Positions 1-5,224 of a stretch of 5,244 nucleotides of DNA are shown here, in pieces. This DNA is from JAQBYK01 sp964499425 (lineage in GTDB: Bacteria > Patescibacteriota > Gracilibacteria > UBA1369 > LOWO2-01-FULL-3), in contig CAZCLD010000070.1 in assembly GCA_964499425.1 (NCBI GenBank), positions 1 to 5,244 on the forward strand, read 5' to 3'. The notes under the pieces were generated by a model. That model searched no databases and had not been told where the DNA came from. It saw only the letters and a program-made list of their open reading frames with translations. Positions within the stretch are counted from its first letter, which is position 1. Each line of letters starts with the position of its first letter. The translations under genes were made by a program, and so were the position numbers.

Positions 1-830
1 AATCCTTCAACCCCTCGATAATAAACCATTGTCCCCATCCCAACTAACCTTGCCCCCGCCATCATAATTTCAATCGCATCTCGCCCATTTGTAACACCCC
101 CGGTCCCAATTATGGGCAAACCTGTCGCCTTAAACACCTCATATACACACTTAACCGCTACAGGCTTAATCCCAGGACCAGATACTCCCCCAAACTTATT
201 TGTAAGAATAGGTCGACGCACATCAATATCAATTGCCATTCCAGCTAGAGTATTAATCAAGCAAAATCCATCTGCCCCCTCTTCTGCACAGGCCTTTGCG
301 ATCTCAGAAATATTAGGCACATTTGGCGTCAACTTAACTATAAGAGGTTTCTTTGTTTTTCCCCGGACTGCTTTCACAACATCCTGGGCCCCTGAAACAC
401 TACAAGAGAATGGCTTCCCGTACTTATCATCCACATTTGGACAAGAAATATTCACCTCAATTACGTCAGGTCCACACTCATCCATCTTAGCTACCACCTC
501 AGCAAAATCCTCAACACTCTTCGCCACAACATTTCCAATAATTGGCGCTGGTTTATCCTTCAAGTACTCTGGAAATGTCTCTTCCTTGGCCTTTTCAATG
601 CCTCCGTCTGACAAACCAACCGCATTCATAAAATAATGATCCGTGCCAAACATTGTAGGATTTTTGTGACCCACATGCTCTTCGAGCCAAACCGATTTAG
701 TCGTTACCCCCCCGGCTCCATTTCGAATAACATTCCTCAAACAAGAAGCAGTCACACCTAAAACCCCCGAAGCTAGAACCGTTGGGTTCTCAAATCTTAC
801 TTCACAAAATTTCACTGATAGGTCTGCCAT
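1..830 (-). CDS. pyrD: Dihydroorotate dehydrogenase, class 1 (PyrD), 3' end cut by window edge
   Basis: Oxidises dihydroorotate to orotate, the fourth step of UMP synthesis, using FMN. The window holds 276 codons plus 2 nt; class 1 enzymes run to about 300-310 residues, so roughly the last 30 are missing. Translating the minus strand shows a TIM-barrel DHODH: TTKS (43-46), the substrate loop NAVGLSDGG (69-77), NISCPN (127-132), VKLTPN (165-170), INT (192-194), GTGGV (242-246) and a C-terminal FMN-phosphate segment GMGTMVYYRG (264-273). The catalytic base is Cys130, as in class 1 enzymes; class 2 has Ser. The sequence reads more like the 1B (PyrK-dependent, NAD-linked) branch than 1A, but no pyrK is visible, so the electron acceptor is inferred only. 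The ATG at 830 is fixed by an in-frame TAA directly before it. There is no Shine-Dalgarno sequence. It follows pyrC after 60 nt and may have its own promoter. Confidence 0.95.
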   Translation of the reverse strand, partial: MADLSVKFCEVRFENPTVLASGVLGVTASCLRNVIRNGAGGVTTKSVWLEEHVGHKNPTMFGTDHYFMNAVGLSDGGIEKAKEETFPEYLKDKPAPIIGNVVAKSVEDFAEVVAKMDECGPDVIEVNISCPNVDDKYGKPFSCSVSGAQDVVKAVRGKTKKPLIVKLTPNVPNISEIAKACAEEGADGFCLINTLAGMAIDIDVRRPILTNKFGGVSGPGIKPVAVKCVYEVFKATGLPIIGTGGVTNGRDAIEIMMAGARLVGMGTMVYYRGVEG

Positions 831-856
831 TTATACTATTAGAATTTGCCCGCAAG

Positions 857-885
857 ATAATACCATGCAGTCCTCAAGCATCCAA
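857..885 (-). promoter_or_regulatory. Candidate internal promoter for pyrD
   Basis: On the minus strand TTGGAT (880-885) is followed after 17 bp by TATTAT (857-862). A TGg precedes the -10 hexamer, making an extended -10 element that can offset the weak -35 (3 of 6 matches). Transcription would start near 850, giving a leader of about 20 nt. It sits in the only sizeable gap of the pyrBCD operon and could give pyrD extra, independent expression. This is a motif match only. Confidence 0.4.
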
Positions 886-890
886 GTAAT

Positions 891-2201
891 TCATCCACTA
901 AAAGTGCATTCCTTCCCCACAGCCTCTCCAACAATCTTCCCTTTCTCAAAAACCAGCTCGCCTCCCACAAAAGTCATAATCGGCCACCCCTTAAACATAG
1001 AATCCTCATAGGGCGACCATCCACACTTGGTAAACAATTTATCCTTATCAACTGTAGATTCCTCATCCATATCAACCACAACAATATCCGCGTCGTAGCC
1101 TTCTTTAAGCCAACCTTTATTCTTTGCACTAAAAATCTCCGCAGGTCTCTCACAACAAAGCCGAACCAATTCTTCCAAAGCTAGTCCCTCATTATTCACG
1201 GTATTAAGAAGCATCGGCAAAACTATTCCAACTCCCGGGACACCGGACGGAGCATCAAGATATCCCTGCTCCTTTTCTTCAAGAGTATGAGGGGCATGAT
1301 CAGTAGCAATAATATCAATCTCCCCCATCTTTACGCCTTTCCACATAGAAAAAACGTCTTCACGCTCACGCACAGGAGGATTAACTCTAATTTTTGTACC
1401 TAGAACTTCGTAATCACTATCGCAAAGAGTCAAATGATGAGGTGTTACCTCACAAGTTATGTCCTCAAACTCCTCAATAATCTCAAGCTCCCCCGCGCAA
1501 GAGACATGAGCCACATGCAAAGCATGACCAGTCTCTTTGGCTAACTCACAAATCTGACGAACCGCCTTCGCCGCAGCTTCCGGGCTTCGTATTTTCGAAT
1601 GCACTGCAGGATCAACCTCTCGCCCCTCAAATTCAGCTAGATATTCTTTGCTATTTTTTTCAATTATTGATTCATCCTCCGCATGTACCACAACTAGCTT
1701 ATTCCCCTCTTCAAAAAGCTTCCTCACACCATCAGAAACCCCCATATCACCCGTAGAATTTGCCATAAACAATTTCACACCAGGAATTCCCTTTGCAGAA
1801 TTAACTTCCTTCAAATTCTTACCATCATACCCAAGATATAAGCCATAGTTCACATAACTATGCCCCTTAATCAATTCACGCTTAGCATCCAAATCTTTCA
1901 CAGTCAAAATAGGAGGCTGATTATTCGGCATATCAAAAACAGTTGTAACTCCACCTGCAACCGCCGCCTTTGACCCTGTTCCCCAGTCCTCCTTATAACT
2001 TTGACCAGGCTCTCTAAAATGCACATGGGCATCAATTAAACCTGGGAGAATAATTTTTCCAGTACAATCAATTTCGTCACTATCAACTTTGGCCCCCGGA
2101 TCCAAAATCTCTTTAATCTTTCCATCTTCAATCAAAACATCTTTTTTCTCAATACCTCCACTCGACACTATCTCACCATTTTTTAAGAGAATTTTTTTCA
2201 T
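891..2201 (-). CDS. pyrC: Dihydroorotase, amidohydrolase family (PyrC)
   Basis: Zinc amidohydrolase that cyclises N-carbamoyl-aspartate to dihydroorotate, third step of UMP synthesis. The 436 residues match the usual length of the long, CAD/archaeal/Bacillus-like dihydroorotases and are clearly longer than the ~350-residue E. coli type. Visible landmarks: a small beta domain at the N-terminus, the metal motif DAHVHFREPG (57-66, His59 and His61), GVKLFM (141-146) whose Lys143 is placed to be the carboxylated metal-bridging lysine, VVHAED (171-176, His173), HVAHVSC (229-235, His232), RVNPP (272-276) and ATDHAPH (299-305, Asp301 the catalytic acid). All expected active-site residues are present. 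The start lies 3 nt past the pyrB stop, so the two are almost certainly co-transcribed and probably translationally coupled; no Shine-Dalgarno is seen. The gene ends in TGA, the only TGA stop among the complete genes. Confidence 0.97.
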   Translation of the reverse strand: MKKILLKNGEIVSSGGIEKKDVLIEDGKIKEILDPGAKVDSDEIDCTGKIILPGLIDAHVHFREPGQSYKEDWGTGSKAAVAGGVTTVFDMPNNQPPILTVKDLDAKRELIKGHSYVNYGLYLGYDGKNLKEVNSAKGIPGVKLFMANSTGDMGVSDGVRKLFEEGNKLVVVHAEDESIIEKNSKEYLAEFEGREVDPAVHSKIRSPEAAAKAVRQICELAKETGHALHVAHVSCAGELEIIEEFEDITCEVTPHHLTLCDSDYEVLGTKIRVNPPVREREDVFSMWKGVKMGEIDIIATDHAPHTLEEKEQGYLDAPSGVPGVGIVLPMLLNTVNNEGLALEELVRLCCERPAEIFSAKNKGWLKEGYDADIVVVDMDEESTVDKDKLFTKCGWSPYEDSMFKGWPIMTFVGGELVFEKGKIVGEAVGKECTFSG

Positions 2202-2204
2202 AAT

Positions 2205-3104
2205 TTAAGCCAAAACCATATTCAAAAGAGCCATTCTCACAGCCACACCATACTTAGGTTGATCAAAATACTTCGCACGCGGATCCTCATCCACCTCAAG
2301 AGCTATCTCATCAACTCGAGGTAAAGGATGAATCACTATACTATCCTCTTTCGCCTTCTTCATAAGCTCGCCGTCTAAAATATAGGATCCTGCGTATTTC
2401 TCATACTCCTCCTTGCTCCCAAATCTTTCCTCTTGAATGCGAGTCATACTGATAACATCCAATTCACCAATAACTTCTTTCAGATCCTCAACTTCTCTAG
2501 CCTCTTTAACTAAACCCTCCGGCATCTTCAACGCCTCCGGCGAAACAAAAACAAAATTCACGTCAAAATGTGAGAGCATCTCACATTCAGCGTGCACAAC
2601 TCTTCCATACTTCAGATCTCCCACCATCCCAATCGTAATTCCATCCAAGCCCCCTTTTTCTCTCCAAATAGTGTAAACATCCAGCAAACCCTGGGTTGGA
2701 TGATCATGAGCACCATCACCTGCATTAAAAACAGGCACATCGCTTGTGGAAGCCAATTTCGCCACAGAGCCAGGCTCAGGATGCCTCATTGCAATAGCAT
2801 CAGCCATCTGAGAAACAGTCTTACCCGTATCCTCAAGCGTTTCTTGTTTTTTCAGGGAAGAAGTTCTTGCCATGTCAAAGTTGCTTATCACACTCCCCCC
2901 AAGCCTGTGCATTGCAGTTTCAAAACTAAAACGAGTCCTTGTCGAAGGTTCAAAGAAAAGAGTTGCCAGAACCTTTCCCTTCATCAAATCGGATCCACCA
3001 TTCTTCACAATTTCTTCCATTTTTCTAGCTTCCTCGAATAAAGCCAGTAATCCCTCCTTATCAAACTGTTTGGCCTCCAAAATGTGCTGCCCTTTAAAAT
3101 CCAT
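2205..3104 (-). CDS. pyrB: Aspartate carbamoyltransferase catalytic subunit (PyrB)
   Basis: Transfers the carbamoyl group from carbamoyl phosphate to aspartate, the committed step of pyrimidine synthesis; the family works as a trimer in the cytoplasm. The 299 residues are close to the ~300-310 usual for catalytic chains. The carbamoyl-phosphate site is intact: FEPSTRTRFSFE (51-62), the mobile loop TSSLKKQET (81-89, contributed to the neighbouring subunit in the family), MRHPE (106-110) and HPTQ (135-138). The aspartate domain shows GDLKYGRVVH (162-171), TRIQ (221-224) and HPLPR (259-263), and the C-terminus has the typical YGVAVRM (285-291). No regulatory chain (pyrI) lies in the window, so whether it is allosteric cannot be told. 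It is the first gene of the minus-strand operon. The ATG at 3104 is the only in-frame start before an upstream stop, and no Shine-Dalgarno precedes it. Confidence 0.97.
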   Translation of the reverse strand: MDFKGQHILEAKQFDKEGLLALFEEARKMEEIVKNGGSDLMKGKVLATLFFEPSTRTRFSFETAMHRLGGSVISNFDMARTSSLKKQETLEDTGKTVSQMADAIAMRHPEPGSVAKLASTSDVPVFNAGDGAHDHPTQGLLDVYTIWREKGGLDGITIGMVGDLKYGRVVHAECEMLSHFDVNFVFVSPEALKMPEGLVKEAREVEDLKEVIGELDVISMTRIQEERFGSKEEYEKYAGSYILDGELMKKAKEDSIVIHPLPRVDEIALEVDEDPRAKYFDQPKYGVAVRMALLNMVLA

Positions 3105-3127
3105 TTTTTCGCTTTTATTCGGACAAT

Positions 3128-3156
3128 AATTTAAATCAATTCACATAAAGTGTAAA
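3128..3156 (-). promoter_or_regulatory. Candidate pyrB operon promoter
   Basis: On the minus strand TTTACA (3151-3156, 5 of 6 to the -35 consensus) is followed after 17 bp by TAAATT (3128-3133, 4 of 6). A start near 3121 would leave a leader of only about 17 nt. That is too short for a PyrR-binding or attenuator hairpin, so control, if any, would act on initiation. The -35 region interleaves with the opposite promoter at 3140-3167. Confidence 0.5.
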
Positions 3157-3167
3157 GGCCCTATAAT
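3140..3167 (+). promoter_or_regulatory. Candidate promoter of the small membrane protein gene, leaderless geometry
   Basis: TTCACA (3140-3145, 5 of 6) is followed after 16 bp by a perfect TATAAT (3162-3167). The expected transcription start, 6-7 nt beyond, falls on or next to the A of the ATG at 3174, so the mRNA would have no leader. The -10 lies inside a short inverted repeat, CCTAT-A-ATAGG (3160-3170), which could be an operator or only a by-product of the AT-rich hexamer. Confidence 0.6.
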
Positions 3168-3173
3168 AGGCAT

Positions 3174-3650
3174 ATGAAAAAAATATTTAAAATCATAATC
3201 GGCCTAAGTGTTTTAGCTACTTTTGGAGGTTTTATAACAAGACAGCTAGGAATTTCTTATGAAAATTCTCAAATCATAAAAAACATAGTCTTTTTCCTAG
3301 CATTTTATTTTATTGTTCGAAATGTCAAAGATATTCAGATTAACTCCAAGCGCACTAAATCAATAAGCAAACTCGCCTCAAGCTCATCATGGAATATTTT
3401 AAATCCCACAGGATTCTTGATCAAAATGACTCTTAAAAACCCCAAGCTCCTTGAACAACTAATCTCACCCGAATCAAAAAACAAAAAACAAATTCTTACC
3501 GAAATAAAAAAAATAACTAAGGTAAAAGAGATAAAAAAGGTTGACGATGAAAACACTGATATCCTGGTGACCTTTATAGATCAATCGGAGCACTGGTATA
3601 GAGCTCACACAAAACTGCACAAAATTATTAGTTTAAGCAGATACAGCTAA
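3174..3650 (+). CDS. Unrecognised small protein with two predicted membrane segments
   Basis: I do not recognise a family. The 158-residue product starts MKK and has two hydrophobic stretches, about residues 5-22 (FKIIIGLSVLATFGGF region) and 37-49 (NIVFFLAFYFIVR region), joined by a short loop. A basic, Lys-rich tail of about 105 residues follows. Positive charges before segment 1 and after segment 2 predict both ends in the cytoplasm. The tail contains a Ser-rich patch (69-72), a charged Lys/Glu helix-like region (100-127) and a C-terminal part with HWYRAHTKLH (140-149). The ATG is favoured because the next ATG is 84 codons in and would remove both membrane segments. A strong promoter abuts the start. 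It is divergent from pyrB and 53 nt upstream of carA on the same strand. A role in pyrimidine metabolism is only guilt by location. Coding is supported by length, membrane topology and promoter placement. Confidence 0.75.
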   Translation: MKKIFKIIIGLSVLATFGGFITRQLGISYENSQIIKNIVFFLAFYFIVRNVKDIQINSKRTKSISKLASSSSWNILNPTGFLIKMTLKNPKLLEQLISPESKNKKQILTEIKKITKVKEIKKVDDENTDILVTFIDQSEHWYRAHTKLHKIISLSRYS

Positions 3651-3665
3651 TAATTAACTCAACTC

Positions 3666-3694
3666 TTGCCACAAAATACTTTTCACAATACAAT
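3666..3694 (+). promoter_or_regulatory. Candidate carA promoter
   Basis: TTGCCA (3666-3671, 5 of 6) is followed after 17 bp by TACAAT (3689-3694, 5 of 6). Transcription would start around 3700-3702, only 2-4 nt before the carA ATG at 3704, so the message would be essentially leaderless. It lies between the membrane protein stop and carA, which suggests carA does not depend only on the upstream promoter. Confidence 0.55.
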
Positions 3695-3703
3695 GCGCAG
3701 GAA

Positions 3704-4765
3704 ATGACAGAAGCCAAACTCGTCCTCAAGGACGGTACTACACTCTCCGGGCAAAGTTTCGGTGCACCGCTAAGCGGAGCAGGAGAAGTAGTTTTCAACA
3801 CATCTATGGTCGGATATCCCGAGGCTCTCACAGATCCCTCATATTGCGGCCAGATCCTAACTCTAACTTACCCTCTCATTGGCAATTATGGCATCGGTGG
3901 TTCATGCAAAGTAGATGGTATTGAAAAACGTTTCGAAAGCAAAAAAATCCAAGTCAAAGGCTTAATTGTAAGTGAATATTCTGAAGAATTCAGCCACTGG
4001 GACGCCAGAAAAACATTAGGAAAGTGGCTTAAAGATGAAGGCATTCCCGCTATTACAGGGATAGATACTCGTGCCCTCACCCAAAAAATCCGTGAGCACG
4101 GGACCATTCTCGGAAAAATAATAATAAACAAAGACGTAGACTTTTACGACCCCGATAAAGAAAATCAGGCAGCCCTAGTCTCCATCAAAAAACCAAAGCT
4201 CTTTAAACGAGGTCGCAAAAAAATCATCGCAGTCGACTGTGGAATGAAAAATAATATAATCAGAAACTTCCTTAATCGAAACATCACAGTTCTTCAAGTC
4301 CCCTGGAACTATGATTTCCTCGAGACAAATGAGAAATTTGATGGCATTTTCGTTTCAAATGGACCAGGCGACCCCGCAATGCTCACTGAACTAATTACCA
4401 TTCTTAGAAAAGCCATGAAACTCAAAAAGCCCATCTTCGGAATATGCCTAGGCTGTCAGGTAATGGCTCTCGCAACTGGCGCTAAAACCTACAAACTCAA
4501 ATTTGGACATCGAGCTCAAAATCAACCATGTATCGACGTCGAAACCGGCCACTGCTACATCACAAGCCAAAACCATGGCTTCGCCATAAGAGAAAAATCT
4601 CTTAAACCTGGTTGGAAAATTTGGCTAACAAACGCAAACGACAAAACAATCGAAGGTATAAGACACAAAACTCTCCCTTTCTTTTCAGCTCAATTCCATC
4701 CCGAAGCTACACCAGGCCCAACCGATACAGAGCACTTTTTTGACGAATTTACGGAAATGCTATAA
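3704..4765 (+). CDS. carA: Carbamoyl-phosphate synthetase small (glutaminase) subunit, CarA
   Basis: Hydrolyses glutamine and passes ammonia to CarB, which makes carbamoyl phosphate for pyrimidines and arginine. The 353 residues are slightly shorter than E. coli CarA (382). The N-terminal CPSase domain (about 1-140) has VLKDGTTLSG (7-16), FNTSMVGYPEALTDPSY (31-47) and a GIDTRALT segment (119-126). The C-terminal class I glutamine amidotransferase domain (about 172-353) has VSNGPGDP (217-224), the nucleophile elbow GICLGCQ (246-252, Cys248), KFGHR (266-270), TSQNHG (287-292) and AQFHPEATPGP (329-339, His332 and Glu334). The triad is complete. The residue three after the nucleophile is Cys251 where CarA proteins normally have His. 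NQPC (273-276) recalls eukaryotic CAD-type enzymes. AGGAA (3698-3702) ends 1 nt before the ATG, too close for a good ribosome site. It is unusual in standing alone: no carB follows, and a terminator comes 39 nt after the stop. Confidence 0.97.
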   Translation: MTEAKLVLKDGTTLSGQSFGAPLSGAGEVVFNTSMVGYPEALTDPSYCGQILTLTYPLIGNYGIGGSCKVDGIEKRFESKKIQVKGLIVSEYSEEFSHWDARKTLGKWLKDEGIPAITGIDTRALTQKIREHGTILGKIIINKDVDFYDPDKENQAALVSIKKPKLFKRGRKKIIAVDCGMKNNIIRNFLNRNITVLQVPWNYDFLETNEKFDGIFVSNGPGDPAMLTELITILRKAMKLKKPIFGICLGCQVMALATGAKTYKLKFGHRAQNQPCIDVETGHCYITSQNHGFAIREKSLKPGWKIWLTNANDKTIEGIRHKTLPFFSAQFHPEATPGPTDTEHFFDEFTEML

Positions 4766-4769
4766 CCAG

Positions 4770-4791
4770 AAAACCCCCCGCGAGCGGAGGG
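4770..4791 (-). terminator. Candidate terminator of the minus-strand RNA
   Basis: In the minus-strand RNA a 7-bp GC-rich stem CCCUCCG / CGGGGGG (4785-4791 with 4774-4780, loop CUCG) pairs completely, with one U.G wobble, and is followed directly by UUUU (4773-4770). On the plus strand the same stem has a C.A mismatch and no T-run, so it is better read as a minus-strand terminator than as part of the carA terminator. The U-run of four is short. Confidence 0.5.
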
Positions 4792-4803
4792 TAAGTTATT
4801 GAG

Positions 4804-4839
4804 CGATAACCGAGTTATCGGGAACTTTGTTTTTGTTTT
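4804..4839 (+). terminator. Candidate intrinsic terminator of carA
   Basis: A perfect 7-bp stem CGATAAC / GTTATCG (4804-4810 with 4814-4820, loop CGA) is followed after a short spacer by a T-rich tract, TTTGTTTTTGTTTT, ending at 4839. The interrupted T-run and the 5-6 nt spacer make it moderate rather than strong. The same stem lies within the 3' part of the opposite-strand RNA candidate. Confidence 0.5.
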
Positions 4840-4927
4840 GATCCTGCCTAGGTTGAGTGTTTTTTTCAGCCGCACCACCGGCCGCCTGGGCTCCCACCAA
4901 TGACACTAAAAGCGAACATCGGAGGGC

Positions 4928-5040
4928 AGGACAGCACTCATCACTGGATGAGCATCTCCGGTCATTGTTATTCCTGACTCTTAATCTCTGCAAGCAGTTC
5001 ATAATTGTTAGGCAACGACCATCCCTTAGCAAGGACAGCA
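4928..5040. repeat. Short direct repeat AGGACAGCA within the RNA candidate
   Basis: AGGACAGCA occurs at 4928-4936 and 5032-5040. With the flanking bases, GCAGGACAGCA and GCAAGGACAGCA differ by a single inserted A. In the minus RNA these read UGCUGUCC. The first copy falls in the internal loop between helices 4920-4924/4956-4960 and 4937-4942/4947-4952; the second overlaps the 5022-5035 stem and the linker beside it. Confidence 0.5.
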
Positions 5041-5156
5041 GAGGAAACGATCTCTCATTTCCTCCAGCTCTCATAACTATGAGAATTTGTGTTTTTGTTT
5101 TAGATTTTAAAGAGCTTTTCTAGGGCTTTTGATTTCTTACTTTTTGAAATCATACA

Positions 5157-5184
5157 AATATAGCAAAGGAAAAAATAAAGTCAA
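5157..5184 (-). promoter_or_regulatory. Candidate strong extended -10 promoter for the minus-strand RNA
   Basis: On the minus strand TTGACT (5179-5184, 5 of 6) is followed after 16 bp by TATATT (5157-5162, 5 of 6). TGC immediately precedes the -10 (5163-5165), giving an extended -10. By hexamer matches and the TGn element it is among the best promoter candidates in the window. Transcription would start near 5150 and run toward carA. Confidence 0.6.
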
Positions 5185-5189
5185 AATAT

Positions 5190-5203
5190 ACATGTGGACA
5201 TGT
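5190..5203. repeat. Double ACATGT palindrome upstream of the RNA promoter
   Basis: ACATGT (5190-5195) and ACATGT (5198-5203) are separated by GG. Because each half is itself palindromic, the pair is both a direct and an inverted repeat. Its near edge is 5 bp upstream of the -35 hexamer of the minus-strand promoter, a usual place for an activator or repressor site. As RNA it would form only a short, weak hairpin. Confidence 0.4.
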
Positions 5204-5224
5204 CTGTAAAGAGTTTTTTAATTC

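Larger units (their letters stand above)
4770..5150 (-). ncRNA. Candidate structured non-coding RNA of unknown family, ~380 nt
   Basis: No convincing protein is encoded here on either strand. The longest open frames give Cys/Arg/Ser/Ala-rich peptides unlike the Lys/Glu/Ile-rich neighbours. The minus strand has an extended -10 promoter upstream and a terminator at the end. Predicted helices in the minus RNA, from 5' to 3': 5130-5136/5146-5152 (outer pairs may lie just upstream of the start); 5069-5074/5079-5084; 5041-5047/5058-5064 with a purine-rich loop; 5022-5026/5031-5035; 5013-5020/4960-4967; 4988-4990/4995-4997; 4937-4942/4947-4952; 4920-4924/4956-4960; 4867-4872/4879-4884; 4804-4810/4814-4820; and the terminator. 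Four of them contain one G.U pair in the minus RNA and an A.C clash in the plus RNA, so the minus strand is favoured. I looked for RNase P, tmRNA, SRP and group I/II intron landmarks and found none. The 3' end stops just short of carA. Confidence 0.5.

Noticed and set aside
112..636. Long open frame on the plus strand inside pyrD.
   Set aside because: It is antisense to a clear DHODH with intact motifs and its product resembles nothing; a shadow of pyrD codon use.
834..893. Stop-free 19-codon extension of pyrC past its TGA, ending in TAA directly before the pyrD ATG, as if TGA were a sense codon (as in some Gracilibacteria).
   Set aside because: PyrC is already full length at the TGA, no in-frame TGA occurs inside any gene, all glycine and tryptophan positions use standard codons, and a 19-codon open run is likely by chance.
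3145..3160. Fourteen-base identity of the pyrB -35 region (CTTTACACTTTATG, minus strand) to the E. coli lac promoter.
   Set aside because: No lac-like operator or gene is present; it is most simply a coincidence in a good -35 region.
3693..3707. Four-codon frame (ATG CGC AGG AAA TGA) overlapping the carA start, as a possible leader peptide.
   Set aside because: Its ATG lies inside or at the end of the -10 hexamer, so it would not be transcribed from the carA promoter.
5008..5014. GTTAGGC resembling an integron attC core site.
   Set aside because: No matching RYYYAAC partner or imperfect-palindrome attC architecture is present, and no cassette or integrase is nearby.
5026..5058. A 10-residue Cys-containing peptide frame on the minus strand preceded by GGAGG, the best SD-like string in the window.
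   Set aside because: The spacing of 2 nt to the ATG is too short, and the GGAGG lies in a stable stem; a purine-rich structural element is more likely.
4796..5123. Two overlapping opposite open frames of about 90 codons (minus 4796-5074, plus 4857-5123).
   Set aside because: Composition is unlike the neighbouring proteins (Cys, Arg, Ser and Ala rich), there is no usable ribosome site, one starts at GTG, and the span is explained better by RNA hairpins.
4770..5150. tmRNA, RNase P RNA, SRP RNA or group I/II intron as identity of the structured region.
   Set aside because: No T-arm/CCA end or ALAA-type tag, no convincing GAGGAAAGUC/ACAGAA pair, no SRP tetraloop signature, and no intron core or domain V motif could be found by eye.
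5130..5152. TGATTTC/GAAATCA hairpin as a plus-strand terminator.
   Set aside because: No T-run follows on the plus strand; it falls at the 5' end of the minus-strand RNA instead.
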